A stretch of DNA of 64,000 nucleotides from Neoarius graeffei (taxonomy: Eukaryota; Chordata; Actinopteri; Siluriformes; Ariidae): positions 32,146,943 through 32,210,942 of the forward strand of contig NC_083571.1 in assembly GCF_027579695.1 (NCBI RefSeq). The letters are read 5' to 3'. Both the position numbers and the translations under genes were made by a program. The notes beneath the pieces are model-generated. The model did not search any database. It saw nothing but the letters and a program-made list of their open reading frames with translations, and was not told the origin of the DNA. Shown here in pieces: positions 1 to 12,091 of this stretch (its first letter is position 1; each line of letters begins with the position of its first letter).

Positions 1-9
1 GCGTTTCCT

Positions 10-11
<2 letters not shown>

Positions 12-62
<51 letters not shown>
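12..62. repeat. (AAT)n microsatellite
   Basis: Uninterrupted trinucleotide repeat of about 17 units directly visible at the window start. No coding content. Confidence 0.95.
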
Positions 63-65
<3 letters not shown>

Positions 66-399
66 CGGCTTGCTATATTTACCAGAGCTCAGAGGCAGAA
101 TAATGAAGTTGAGGATGATATTAATTTAAAATGATGTAGCCCGGGGGTCAGTGGCGATAATACCGACCCAAGGTCAATCATTTAATTAACTTTATTTATT
201 TATTGGAACACAAGCGCGCGCGCTCGGTTTGTGCAGGGTGTGGAACCTGAACACCTCCGGTGCCCGACTCTCACATGGGTTTGGATCCTGAGGGTCCAGA
301 GGAATGAATCCTAGGGCTGAATTAACACACAATGATGTGAATTAATGCACGTGAGCTTGCAGTGTTGAATAAAACACCTATAGTATTATTACAGTGAAT

Positions 400-401
<2 letters not shown>

Positions 402-471
<70 letters not shown>
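402..471. repeat. (CA)n microsatellite
   Basis: About 35 perfect CA units. Open frames across it on either strand are artefacts of the repeat. The surrounding 330-510 and 1540-1570 sequence carries recurring AGTGTTGAATTAACAC-like words, suggesting an old dispersed repeat. Confidence 0.95.
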
Positions 472-473
<2 letters not shown>

Positions 474-510
474 GGTAAATTAACACCTTTAGAGCTACTG
501 AACAACTTGT

Positions 511-1114
511 ACACTGTAAAAAAAAAAAATTAGTCAAGCCAACTTAAAAATGTAACGCGACCTGCTGCCAATAAGGATTTTGAGTAAACTCAACTCCGGG
601 CCAAATAGTTGTGCTGACTTGCTCTTTTAAGTCGATACAGATGAGTATTTTATGTTGACCTTACTTTATTTAGCAAGTTCAGTACATTCAAATTGTGATG
701 TTGAAATAAATTGAAATAATCATTCCAATTAACATGGAAAAGCAAGTTGGTACAAAAAACATTAAGTTATCCTAAATTATTCTTTTTTTTTTTAAGATAC
801 TTTTTTGGGCTTTTTCCACCTTTATTGGATAGGACAGTGTAGAGACAAGAAATGAGCAGGAGACAGAGACGGATTGGGACATGACCTTGGGTCAGACTCG
901 AACCCAGGTCCCTGGATTTATGGTATGGGGCCTTATCCACCTGAGCCTGACTTTAGAAGTTCAGTGCATTCAAATTGTTTAATTGAAATAATAGTCTAAT
1001 GCCAATTAACAAGTTGGCACATCATGGTTCTAAATTGAGTTTACTCAAAATCCTTTGGCAGCAGGTTGCGTTACATTTTTAAGTTGGCTTGACTATTTTT
1101 TTTTTTTTTACAAT
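511..1114. mobile_element. Foldback MITE, family A
   Basis: The left end (CACTGTAAAA, then TTAGTCAAGCCAACTTAAAA, then the AACGCGACCTGCTGCCAA segment) reappears as its reverse complement at about 1025-1114, with an A/T-rich run just inside each terminus. This makes long terminal inverted repeats and no plausible coding capacity. A tRNA-type SINE is inserted in the middle. Superfamily is not identifiable from the sequence; the same terminal style recurs at 3500-4192. Confidence 0.7.
803..945 (-). mobile_element. tRNA-derived SINE, family B
   Basis: Reverse complement of the SINE at 46226-46396. It shares the tRNA-like head with a GGCTCAGGTGGATAAGG A-box-like segment, a GGGTTCGAGTC B-box-like segment, and a 3' part ending in GTCCTATCCAATAAAGGTGG-type sequence. 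The insertion lies inside a foldback element, so it is younger than its host. Confidence 0.75.
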
Positions 1115-1678
1115 GATTTAGTGTGCATTACATTTTTTAGTTAACACAAACCTCTCAACACTTAAGTTCTACTTCACTTTGCCTATTATTACACAAACAG
1201 AAACAAATACCGACATACAAGGAGGGAATTCCCTGGCCTCTGTTGAGGAAAGCTTAGTCTAGACTCCACTCCAAGTCAGTTTCCACAGACTTCTCACTCC
1301 ACCCGACCGTTGAAACTTTCGAACTTGTGAAGTGCGCATGCGCAGTGGCATCGGTTAAGGGGCGTCAATCAGCACTTGAATATACCGGTATAAGGTCACT
1401 TAACTTAATTTTCCAATTCCTGTGAACTTGTGGCTAAGGAAAGGCATCTCAACTATTTTTTTAGTTACTTAAACAATTAGAAGGGAAATTTGTTCATTCA
1501 ACTTAGAATCCTTTTTTCACTCAACAATTTTGCAAGCTACATTTTTTTACAGTGTAAGTGTTGAATTAACACATACAGTAATAATATACAACAAATTATG
1601 ACAGCATGTCATGACAGTTGGTGTATTTGTGGCTACAGTCTAACATCGGTAATGTACCAATGATGTAATATTATTTCA
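1115..1678. other. Non-coding, degraded repeat
   Basis: No gene seen. The stretch 1395-1555 ends with a T-run followed by ACAGTGTAAG, resembling one end of the family A foldback elements, so part of it is probably an older relative. Confidence 0.4.
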
Positions 1679-2515
1679 TACATGTCAACCTTTGGTCAAT
1701 CAAACCTGTATAACCAACCTCCAAAATCCGTATTTCCCTTATAAAATCCGTATAAGATGCAAATTAAAATAATTTACCTAAAATTTGAATGATAATTAAC
1801 AATGATATATCCCAGTTACTTTTTATTCAATATTAATAACAATAAACCTTCAGAATGAATACAAAGCTCCAATGTTTAAAGTGTTATCAGCGTAGTTACG
1901 AAGGAAATACTTCGTTGTTTGGAGACAGGTTTCACCGAGCGACTATTATGCACGAGACTTCATATTAGCCACAAAGTCAGGAAAATCTGTTATTTTTCCA
2001 ATCTCACCTGTGAAAGGTAATCCTATGTGATCTCGTTTGGACAGTAAACCTGTTGGTACAGTTAAACACAGCACGTGAATGAGGCATCTTTATTCTCGGC
2101 TACTGTCTAGACACTATACCAGAGACGGTTGAAGAATCTCCACTTTGGCACATCCAATATGGCGGCGAGGATGACGTATGATTCTACGCAGAAGGTGGCG
2201 TCTATGTTTATATGTCTATGACTTCCCGGTTGGCGGGATTCTTGCAATGCGGTGTGCGCATGATCAAAAGTGGAACGAAGTCTCGCTACCACAAGATAAC
2301 GTGCGATTTCATAAGACTCTTTACTGGCTGTCTGTGGTGTACAGTACGTTTGTAAATGTTATGCGCTCTTTTATCATCATGGGAATTGATTATAGCTCTA
2401 AATAAATATTGAAGTTTTTTAAAGAATCCGTATAACTTTATTTGTACGCCCGTATACTACGTTTATTGAATCAAATCCGTATAAAATACAGACATTCCGT
2501 ATAGGTTGACATGTA
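1679..2515. mobile_element. DNA transposon fossil with short TIRs
   Basis: The left end TACATGTCAACCT is matched by AGGTTGACATGTA at the right end, and AAATCCGTATAA-like words recur just inside both ends (about 1735-1755 and 2425-2500). The interior holds a GC-richer patch with CCAATATGGCGGCG, which resembles a YY1 site. Short frames here (for example 2178-2405) have no recognisable domain. Superfamily unassigned. Confidence 0.55.
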
Positions 2516-3499
2516 TGTTATTTACAGTGCTGAATTATTGGTTATTAGGAGTGTTGAATGAGCAAACTCACTGACTGAACACCTGCAGTGTTCAGGGTTG
2601 AGTGTAGAACAATGGTCCAGAGCATTTTTTAACATAGTTACTGGTGGCCAGATTTGGTCTCCTGGTCAATGCCAAACCAGCTTCACTGGGAGACCAAATT
2701 TTAAACCAAGTTATGTCTTATCATTTGGTTCAATCAGTTGCAATTAATTCACCAAGTACCATGTAAGTATACATTTAACAAGGAAAACGAAGATCTATGT
2801 TATAAGATATACACACAAGAGCATGTTGGTTAAGAAAAGCAAAACTAAAATTTGGTTACTGAGATGGCTGATGTCAGAATCCGATGTCATTACTGTGTAA
2901 CTTTTTTAACAGAGTTACTGGCCAGATTTGGTCTCCTAGTCAATGCCAAACCAGCTTCACTGGGAGACCAAATTTTAAAACAAGTTATGTTAGATTGATG
3001 CTGAAAGGTAAAACTGAAATGGGATTATGGGAGATGCTTGAATTGCTGGTCCAAATTCATAAGACTGTTTTCTTTGGATTGGAATGTTTAAGAAATATTG
3101 AAGTTGGGTTGTCAAGACTGTTCCAATTTCCAAATTATAGACTAAATATACAGTTATTTGATACTATGTTTCACATTGAGCAATAAAATTGAAGATTTTC
3201 TCATTTCTTATTTTTCACTGTTTCTTAAAATACATAATATTATGAAAGTGGATAAAACAATAACTTAAACTCATAGTGTAATTTTAGTATTTTACCATAA
3301 TTATGATGAAGTTATGGTAACTTGGCATTGCATTAACTATGTTGATATTATGCTGGCTGAAACGAGGATTCGTAATGCGGCAATTTGCATCACAGAATAT
3401 GCCACAGTGGTGCAGCCGCATGGACTCTGGGGCCTGTGATTGTATTGCCCAGACCAGTTGGTCTCCTAGTGGAAAATCCTTAAAAAATGCTCTGACAAC
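2516..3499. repeat. Duplicated GGTCTCC / GGAGACC repeat region
   Basis: A segment starting GCCAGATTTGGTCTCC and ending GGGAGACCAAATTTTAAA occurs at about 2648-2704 and again at about 2921-2978, and part of it at 3460. Each copy is itself an imperfect hairpin (TTTGGTCTCC versus GGAGACCAAA). The frame 2884-3186 spans one copy and has no recognisable domain; I do not call it a gene. Confidence 0.5.
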
Positions 3500-4192
3500 A
3501 CACTGTAAAAAAAAAAAGTTACACCAACTTAAAAATTCAAGGCAACTTACTGCACAGGATTTTTAAGTTTATGTGACAACTAAGATTTTTAAGTTTTGAA
3601 GAAAGTTGTGCCAACTTACACCTTTGGTCTCAAATAACTTAGCCTTCATATTCACACAAACTTAATTTTTTTCAGTTTTACATGATAAGAATTCAACTTT
3701 AAGGCCACTAATCTTTCATCCAAGTAAAAACGTCAAAATTTGAGTTCAATTTTCTTTTTATCCCACAATAAAACAAATAAAAATCCAGTTCAAATAGCAT
3801 GGTTATTTTAATATGATGGTAGAAAAACTGCTATAAAACTGTAGTGGCAGTGTTTTTTTGTTAAGTCACACATTCACTTATTTTAAGCCTGAAGCTAATT
3901 TGACAAACGAAATGTGCAAACAATTCAGTACCCGCCAGTTAAAATGCTACAAATGGCATACAATGGTGCACTTGGATGAAAGATTAGTGGCCTTAAAGTT
4001 GAATTCTTATCATGTAAAACTGAAAAAATTAAATGTGTGTGAATATGAAGGCTAAGTTATCTGAGACCAAAAGTATAAGTTGGCGCAACTTTCTTCAAAA
4101 CTTAAAAATCTTAGTTGTCACATAAACTCAAAAATCCTGTGCAGTAAGTTGCCTTGAATTTTTAAGTTGGCGTAACTTTTTTTTTTTACAGT
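3500..4192. mobile_element. Foldback MITE, family A relative
   Basis: Long inverted arms: 3500-3724 reappears reverse-complemented at about 3975-4192, including the terminal CACTGTAAAA plus A-run, the GCACAGGATTTTTAAG segment and the GGCCACTAATCTTTCATCC segment. The loop is about 250 bp. No transposase is encoded; open frames at 3858-4055 are made of arm sequence. Confidence 0.8.
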
Positions 4193-4846
4193 ACTTTTAC
4201 CAGGTTCTTGGGTTAAACTGGTGAATCATCCAATAGCATACAGTGTTGAGTTGACTCCTCACTGAAGCAGTGTTTTAGTGTTGAATTTGTTGCTCGTTTG
4301 GTGTGGGTTGTGAGGAAAACTGGTGTCCATGTGGAGCTTTATACAGAGCTAGAGGTGTTCAGCATTGTCACAGTGTTGAGTTAAACATTGCTAGTTCGAG
4401 AGCAAAGATGAGAAGAAGAGCCACCTGTTTCTGCAGGTGGTAGTAAAGCAGGGTCAGGTACCTGATGTTCTCTCATGTCTCTCTGTTTTCAGGCTTGTAG
4501 TATCAGAAAGGTCATGGCGTGTTTTTACACTCACGTCGACCTCAGCTCAAGGAACTGGTTTCAACTTGCGCTTTCGTTTCTCTCATCCAGCGCCTCGGTT
4601 CCTGGGTTCCTCGGTTCCTTCGAGTCGGTTTCAGGTTTGGCTTTAATCCTCAGTGTCTCAGCACGAAGCAGTGTGTGTTGGTATGCAAGAACATCTCCCT
4701 CCCCTGATGAATTCACCTAAAAACACACAAAAGCTCATAAGACAGTTAACCAACATGCATGAATCCACTTAATGACTTGATTCACAATGATCTTAAAAAT
4801 CCATAAACTGTTCTGTACATTTATAAGTTTTAGGATATTATCATGT
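4193..4846. other. Non-coding interval
   Basis: Contains recurring CAGTGTTGAGTT words at 4240-4400 like those near 330-510 and 2520-2610. Three overlapping short frames at 4437-4720 share no known domain and are in mutually exclusive frames. No gene supported. Confidence 0.4.

Positions 4847-4876
<30 letters not shown>
4847..4876. repeat. (AAT)n microsatellite
   Basis: About ten perfect units immediately abutting the left end of the next transposon. Confidence 0.9.
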
Positions 4877-4877
<1 letters not shown>

Positions 4878-5310
4878 CACTCACCGGCCACTTTATCAGG
4901 AACACTGCAGCGGTTTTCTGCAGTTCTCTAACCAGCCAATCTCTTCACAGCAGCACAATGCATCAAATCATGCAGATACAAATCAAGAGTTCATGTTCAC
5001 AATGTTCAAACATCAGAATGGGAAAAACTGTGATCTCAAAGTGTGACTTTCTTTCACTGTGGCATGGCTGTTGGTTTGAGCCAGATGGACTGGTTTGAGT
5101 ATTTCAGAAACTGCTGATCTCCTGGGGTTTTCACACAAAACACTCTCGAGTTTACACAGAATGGTGCGAAAAACAAAAAAAATCAAGTGAGTGACTGTCC
5201 TGTGGGTGGAAACAAATGCCTTGTTGATAAGAGAGGTCAGAAGAAAATGGCCAGATTGGGTCGAACTGCCAGGAAGGATATAGTAATTCATATAATCACT
5301 CTTTACAACC

Positions 5311-5674
5311 GGGCGGCACGGTGGTGTAGTGGTTAGCGCTGTCGCCTCACAGCAAGAAGGTCTGGGTTCGAGCCCCGTGGTCAGCGAGGGCCTTTCTGTG
5401 TGGAGTTTGCATGTTGTCCGTGTGGGTTTCCTCCGGGTGCTCCGGTTTCCCCCACAGTCCAAAGACATGCAGGTTAGGTTAACTGGTGACTCTAAATTGA
5501 CCGTAGGTGTGAGTGTGAATGGTTGTCTGTGTCTATGTGTCAGCCCTGTGATGACCTGGCGACTTGTCCAGGGTGTACCCCGCCTTTCGCCCGTAGTCAG
5601 CTGGGATAGGCTCCGGCTTGCCTGCGACCCTGTAGAAGGATAAAGCGGCTAGAGATAATGAGATGAGATGAGAT
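5311..5674 (+). mobile_element. tRNA/L2-tail SINE (family S), copy 1
   Basis: Full-length SINE. The tRNA-like head has an A-box-like GTGTAGTGGTTAGCGCTGTC and B-box-like GGTTCGAGCCC. The body includes GAGTTTGCATGTTCTCC-type and TCCGGGTGCTCCGG segments. The L2-type tail has GATGACCTGGCGACTTGTCC and GCGACCCTGTAGAA, then a (GAGAT)n terminus. It is flanked by an exact 19-bp duplication, ATAATCACTCTTTACAACC, at 5292-5310 and 5675-5693. Confidence 0.9.
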
Positions 5675-5693
5675 ATAATCACTCTTTACAACC

Positions 5694-6047
5694 GGGCGGC
5701 ACGGTGGTGTAGTGGTTAGCGCTGTCGCCTCACAACAAGAAGGTCTGGGTTCGAGCCCCATGGTCAGCGAGGGCCTTTCTGTGCAGAGTTTGCATGTTCT
5801 CCCCGTGTCCGCGTGGTTTTCTTCCGGGTGCTCCGGTTTCCCCCACAGTCCAAAGACATGCAGGTTAGGTTAACTGGTGACTCTAAATTGACCGTAGGTG
5901 TGAATGGTGAATGGAAGTCAGCCCTGTGATGACCTAGCGACTTGTCCAGGGTGTACCCTGGCTTTCGCCCGTAGTCAGCTGGGATAGGCTCCAGCTTGCC
6001 TGCGACCCTGTAGAACAGGATAAAGTGGCTAGAGATAATGAGATGAG
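5694..6047 (+). mobile_element. tRNA/L2-tail SINE (family S), copy 2
   Basis: Second SINE in the same orientation, inserted at the target-site copy produced by its neighbour; its own duplication is ACTCTTTACAACC at 5681-5693 and 6048-6060. It carries a small deletion where the (GTGTGAATG) segment and the GTCTGTGTCTATGT segment normally lie. It is more diverged than the upstream copy. Confidence 0.88.
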
Positions 6048-6185
6048 ACTCTTTACAACCGTTGTGAGCAGAAAAGCATCTCAGCATGCAACAGCAGAAG
6101 GGCACATTGGGTTCCAGTCCTGCAGCCAAGAACAGGAATCTTAGAATCAAGAACAAGTTCCTATTAAAGTGGACAGTGGGTGTAT

Positions 6186-6894
6186 ACATATGGTAAGAAT
6201 ACAACTGCTTCTAAAAAATAGGAAATATTACTTGTCCTTAGTGGTCCACAAACCCCAGCAGCTGTATTATGCGATTGATTGATTGATGTTATGCTTTGTT
6301 TCCACTTGTCCCTGTTCTGACTGATCAACTTTATCCTATGATGATGATGATAATGGTGGTGGTGGGCGTGGTCGCTTCCAGGATGACCCCGCCCCCATCC
6401 ACAGGGCATGAGGGCTCACTGAATGGATTAATAAAGATGAAAATGCAAAAGTATGTGGTCTGATCCCAGATTTCAGCCCAGTTAAACATTTATCATCAAG
6501 GTGTTTATTCAGCCAGTAGCTCCTGGTGGTCCAACATCTGACTAACCCACTTCCCTTTAGTGTGTCACATGTTTGCTGTGTGTGTGTGTAAACAGGCCAT
6601 GTGTATGTACATATAGGTTACTGTGTAGCTTATAGTCAATGCAATATTAATGCAACCTACGTAGGGATTATTTACAACAAGTTTTCGTCAGAACTGTAAA
6701 AATAATTAAACATTTCCTCCAAAATCGAAATGAACTGATGCAGAGAGACACTCGGGACGCAAAACAGAAATTATGATCTAAGCAATTCAGAGCAGTTCCA
6801 CTGTTTTGCCTAAAGTCTCATGATTCATTTTTCCCCTCCTGTTTGTTATTTATTTATTGATAAATTTATTTATTTTCTTGTGGCATTCCAATAT
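6186..6894. other. Non-coding interval with simple repeats
   Basis: Includes an imperfect (GATGAT/GGTGGTGG) patch at 6337-6365. No coding signal or recognised repeat otherwise. Confidence 0.4.
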
Positions 6895-7075
6895 AATTTG
6901 CCAAAAAAAAAAAAACCTGCTCCCGCTTCCCATCTCCTCATTAATTCCATTAATAGTGTAATTATTTTGGGGAGCGCCGCTGATTGGCTGTGCAAGGCGT
7001 GCGCTGCCCGGGCGGAACCGGAAATAATCGCGTTAGACCGAGACGCAGGAACCAAAGCGGACAATTAAAACAATA
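6895..7075. promoter_or_regulatory. Candidate conserved non-coding / promoter-like segment
   Basis: A compositionally distinct patch after an A-run: TAATTCCATTAAT (paired homeodomain-type cores), GATTGGCTG (inverted CCAAT box) and a CpG-rich stretch GCGCTGCCCGGGCGGAACCGG with an ETS-like CCGGAAAT. Both strands keep a frame open, but neither shows a domain. The regulatory call is inference only. Confidence 0.3.
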
Positions 7076-7364
7076 AGTAAACAAATAAATAGTAGGGAAA
7101 TATCAACAACATTAATGAAGCTTCTGTGGTGGGTTTTCATTAGGATGTTGGCCAGTTAACAAAAGAAAAAAGTTTTTTCAAAAGTGATAAAGAGTTTGTT
7201 TTGATATTTTCGACACTACTGGAGTTGTGAAAACATAGAAAGCAATGAAGCATACTGAGGCCATTTTCTCCCCCCCAGAAATGATGGTACTTTATATCGT
7301 GCTTTTTCAAATTAAAATTAAAGGCACATGAAGACAAAAAAAACCCTGTCTTTATTTCTATCTA
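7076..7364. other. Non-coding interval
   Basis: AT-rich, no gene or recognised repeat. The last bases, ATTTCTATCTA, form the TA target of the adjoining Tc1 element. Confidence 0.4.
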
Positions 7365-8962
7365 CAGTGGTGCTTGAAAGTTTGTGAATCCTTTAGAATT
7401 TTCTATATTTCTCCATAAATATGACCTAAAACATCATCAGATTTTCACACAAGGCCTAAAAGTAGATAAAGAGAACCCAGTTAAACAAATGAGACAAAAA
7501 TATTATACTTGGTCATTTATTTATTGAGGAAAATGATCCAATATTACATATCTGTGAGTGGCAAAAGTATGTGAATCTTTGCTTTCAGTATGTGGTGTGA
7601 CCCCCTTGTGCAGCAATAACTGCAACTAAACGTTTGCGGTAACTGTTGATCAGTCCTGCACACCGGCTTGGAGGAATTTTAGCCCGTTCCTCCGTACAGA
7701 ACAGCTTCAACTCTGGGATGTTGGTGGGTTTCCTCACATGAACTGCTCGCTTCAGGTCCTTCCACAACATTTCCATTGGATTAAGGTCAGGACTTTGACT
7801 TGGCCATTCCAAAACATTAACTTTATTCTTCTTTAACCATTCTTTGGTAGAACGACTTGAGTGCTTAGGGTCGTTATCTTGCTGCCTGACCCGCCTTCTC
7901 TTGAGATTCGTTTCCTGACATTTTCCTTTAGAATTTGCTGGTATAATTCAGAACTGATTATTCTGTCAATGATGGCAAGCCGTCCTGGCCCAGATGCAGT
8001 AAAACAGGCCCAAACCATGATACTACCACCACCATGTTTCACAGATGGGATAAGGTTCTTATGCTGGAATGCAGTGTTTTCCTTTCTCCAAACATGACGC
8101 TTCTCATTTAAACCAAAAAGTTCTATTTTGGTCTCATCCGTCCACAAAACATTTTTCCAATAACCTTCTGGCTTGTCCACATGATCTTTAGCAAACTGCA
8201 GACGAGCAGCAATGTTCTTTTTGGAGAGCAGTGGCTTTCTCCTTGCAACCCTGCCCTGCACACCATTGTTGTTCAGTGTTCTCCTGATGGTGGACTCATG
8301 AACATTAAGATTAGCCAATGTGAGCAAGGCCTTCAGTTGCTTAGAAGTTACCCTGGGGTCCTTTGTGACCTCGCCAACCATTACACACCTTGCTCTTGGA
8401 GTGATCTTTGTTGGTCGACCACTCCTGGGAAGAGTAATAATGGTCTTGAATTTCCTCCATTTGTACACAATCTGTCTGACTGTGGATTGGTGGAGTCCAA
8501 ACTCTTTAGAGATGGTTTTATAACCTTTTCCAGCCTGATGAGCATCAACAACGCTTTTTCTGAGGTCCTCAGAAATCTCCTTTGTTCGTGCCATGATACA
8601 CTTCCACAAACATGTGTTGTGAAGATCAGACTTTGATAGATCCCTGTTCTTTAAATAAAACAGGGTGCCCACTCACACCTGATTGTCATCCCATTGATTG
8701 AAAACACCTGACTCTAATTTCACCTTCAAACTAACTGCTAATCCTAGAGGTTCACATACTTTTGCCACTCACAGATATGTAATATTGGATCATTTTCCTC
8801 AGTTAATAAATAAATGACCAAGTATAATATTTTTATCTCATTTGTTTAACTGGGTTCTCTTTATCTACTTTTAGGACTTGTGTGAAAATTTGATGATGTT
8901 TTCGGTCATATTTATGCAGAAATATAGAAAATTCTAAAGGGTTCACAAACTTTCAAGGACTG
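7365..8962 (-). mobile_element. Tc1-like transposon, copy 1
   Basis: The left terminus CAGTGGTGCTTGAAAGTTTG follows TA. The right end carries the inverted sequence GGGTTCACAAACTTTCAAG but has lost several bases of the terminal motif (GGACTG instead of CACCACTG). Direct-repeat-type subterminal signals (GGTTCACATACTTTTGCCAC) occur at both ends, as in many fish Tc1 elements. At 1.6 kb it has the family's usual length. It is followed by a near-identical copy after only 9 bp. Confidence 0.92.
7585..8594 (-). pseudogene. Tc1 transposase, frameshifted
   Basis: Reading leftwards from a MARTKEIS start, the frame shows the paired-like helix-turn-helix region (HQAGKGYKTISKEFGLHQST, then GRPTKITPRA) and the first catalytic aspartate in VLWTDETKIELFG. 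The frame breaks near 7900, where about 13 bp present in the neighbouring copy (9521-9540 region) are missing. The second aspartate motif (QDNDPKH) and the SPDLNPMEMLWKDLK glutamate motif continue in another frame to a stop at 7585. DDE family, DD34E type; not functional as it stands. Confidence 0.9.
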
Positions 8963-8971
8963 ATCGATCTA

Positions 8972-10681
<1,710 letters not shown>

Positions 10682-11038
10682 CCTTACACCAAAGGAAGAA
10701 TTAATGCTTCTCTTTCTCAGGTCAAATAATTTTGTTGTTGTTTTTAGCATTTCCTTTCCTCTTACACTAAATTCTTCCCCCAGACTACTTTAAACAAACA
10801 CTGTGCTATTATTCAGGAATACAGGCTAATTATAATTCCTGATATAATAATTCTACACTATAACTATAATGCCAGTATTTTCTTTTTAATTTAATAATAG
10901 GCTAAACATTAACTTCCTTTTTTTTCCATGTTTTCAAAAAGACTGTAGGGAAAAAAAGGTTGTCAGTTTTCCTTATTTTCACATCAGCAAATGATGCACT
11001 GTCTGTAGATAGTTAAAAACAAACAAAGTTACACCCTA
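10682..11038. other. Non-coding interval
   Basis: AT-rich sequence without a coding signal or recognisable repeat. Confidence 0.4.
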
Positions 11039-11579
11039 ACATCCACTTGCTGTTTGATGCAGTTCTCTTATCAGCCAGTCCTTGACAACAGCATGATGCA
11101 TAAAATAAAATAATGCAGATACAAATCAAGAGCTTCAGTTAATATTCACAATGTTCAAACATCAGAATGAGAAAAATTGTGATCTCAAAGTGTGACTTGC
11201 ACTGTGGTGTGGGTGTTGGTTTGAGTCAGATGGACTGGTTTGAGTATTTCCGAAACTGCTGATCTCCTGGGGTTTTCACACACAACAGTCTCTAGAGTTT
11301 ACACAGAATGGTGCGAAAAACAAAAAACATTGAGTTCTGTGGGTTGAAACAAACGCCTTGTTGATAAGAGAGGTCAGAGGAAAATGGACAGATTGGTTTG
11401 AGCTGCCAGGACAGATTACTTAATATAGTAACTCATTTAATCACTCTTTACAACCGTGGTGAGCAGAAAAGCATCTCAGTATGCAACAGCAGAAGAACAC
11501 ATTGGGTTCCACTCCTGCAGCCAAGAACAGGAATCTTAGAATCAAGAACAAGTTCTTATTAAAGTGGCCGGTGAGTGTA
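11039..11579. mobile_element. Second copy of the CACTCACCGGCC-type DNA element
   Basis: Collinear with the interior of 4876-6185 without the SINEs: the TGCAGTTCTC, ATGCAGATACAAATCAAGAG, GATCTCAAAGTGTGACTT and CAACAGCAGAAGAACACATT segments occur in order. The right terminus AAAGTGGCCGGTGAGTGTA is intact; the left terminal motif is degraded. Confidence 0.75.
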
Positions 11580-12013
11580 TATTGATAAAAAAAAATTTTT
11601 ACAGAGTTTTACAGCTTTCCCATGATAATGGTCCAGGATCAGGCATCCTTTGTAGTATTGGCTGTTTTGACTCATGGTCTAATTCAGAGTTTTTTTTCAT
11701 TATTTTTATTAATAAAAAGTCACTTCATGTCTTAAAGTAATGATGGATGTAATTTCTCTTTATTAGTTGAGCGGTTCTTGATGTTATATGGATTACTACA
11801 GTTGTGGTGTGGAATAGGGCTATTTACTGTATTTTTATTGTTTACTCTTTACTGTTTGATCTCAAACTCATTAAGAAGGCAAGAAACTCGTCCATTAATT
11901 AACTTTTGCCGAGACATATCTATTAATTGAAAAGCATTCCAGGTGACCACCTCATAAAACTGGTTAAGATAATGCCAATAGTGTGCAAAGCTGCTGCTGA
12001 TATATACTGTACA

Positions 12014-12014
<1 letters not shown>
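11580..12014. other. Non-coding interval
   Basis: No gene or repeat recognised in this AT-rich stretch. Confidence 0.4.

Positions 12015-12085
<71 letters not shown>
12015..12085. repeat. (TA)n microsatellite
   Basis: About 35 TA units. Apparent long minus-strand frames crossing it (IYIYIY) are repeat artefacts. Confidence 0.95.

Positions 12086-12091
<6 letters not shown>

Larger units (their letters stand above)
4876..6185. mobile_element. Non-autonomous DNA element with CACTCACCGGCCACTTTAT ends
   Basis: The left terminus reads TACACTCACCGGCCACTTTA; the right terminus AAAGTGGACAGTGGGTGTA is its imperfect reverse complement. The interior between the ends is shared with 11039-11579 (for example AATCAAGAGTTC, GTTTGAGCCAGATGGACTGG, CAACAGCAGAAG). 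The element was about 0.6 kb before two SINEs were inserted one after the other. No transposase is present; superfamily unassigned. Confidence 0.75.

Noticed and set aside
322..537. Long Cys-Val repeat frame on the minus strand
   Set aside because: It is simply a translation of the (CA)n microsatellite.
5311..5390. tRNA gene call on the SINE heads
   Set aside because: A- and B-box-like segments are present, but the sequence does not close into a full cloverleaf and is followed by the SINE body.
5013..6204. Several 70-150-codon frames containing MSLDCGGNRSTRRKPTRT or similar
   Set aside because: These are translations of the S-family SINE and recur at every SINE copy in the window.
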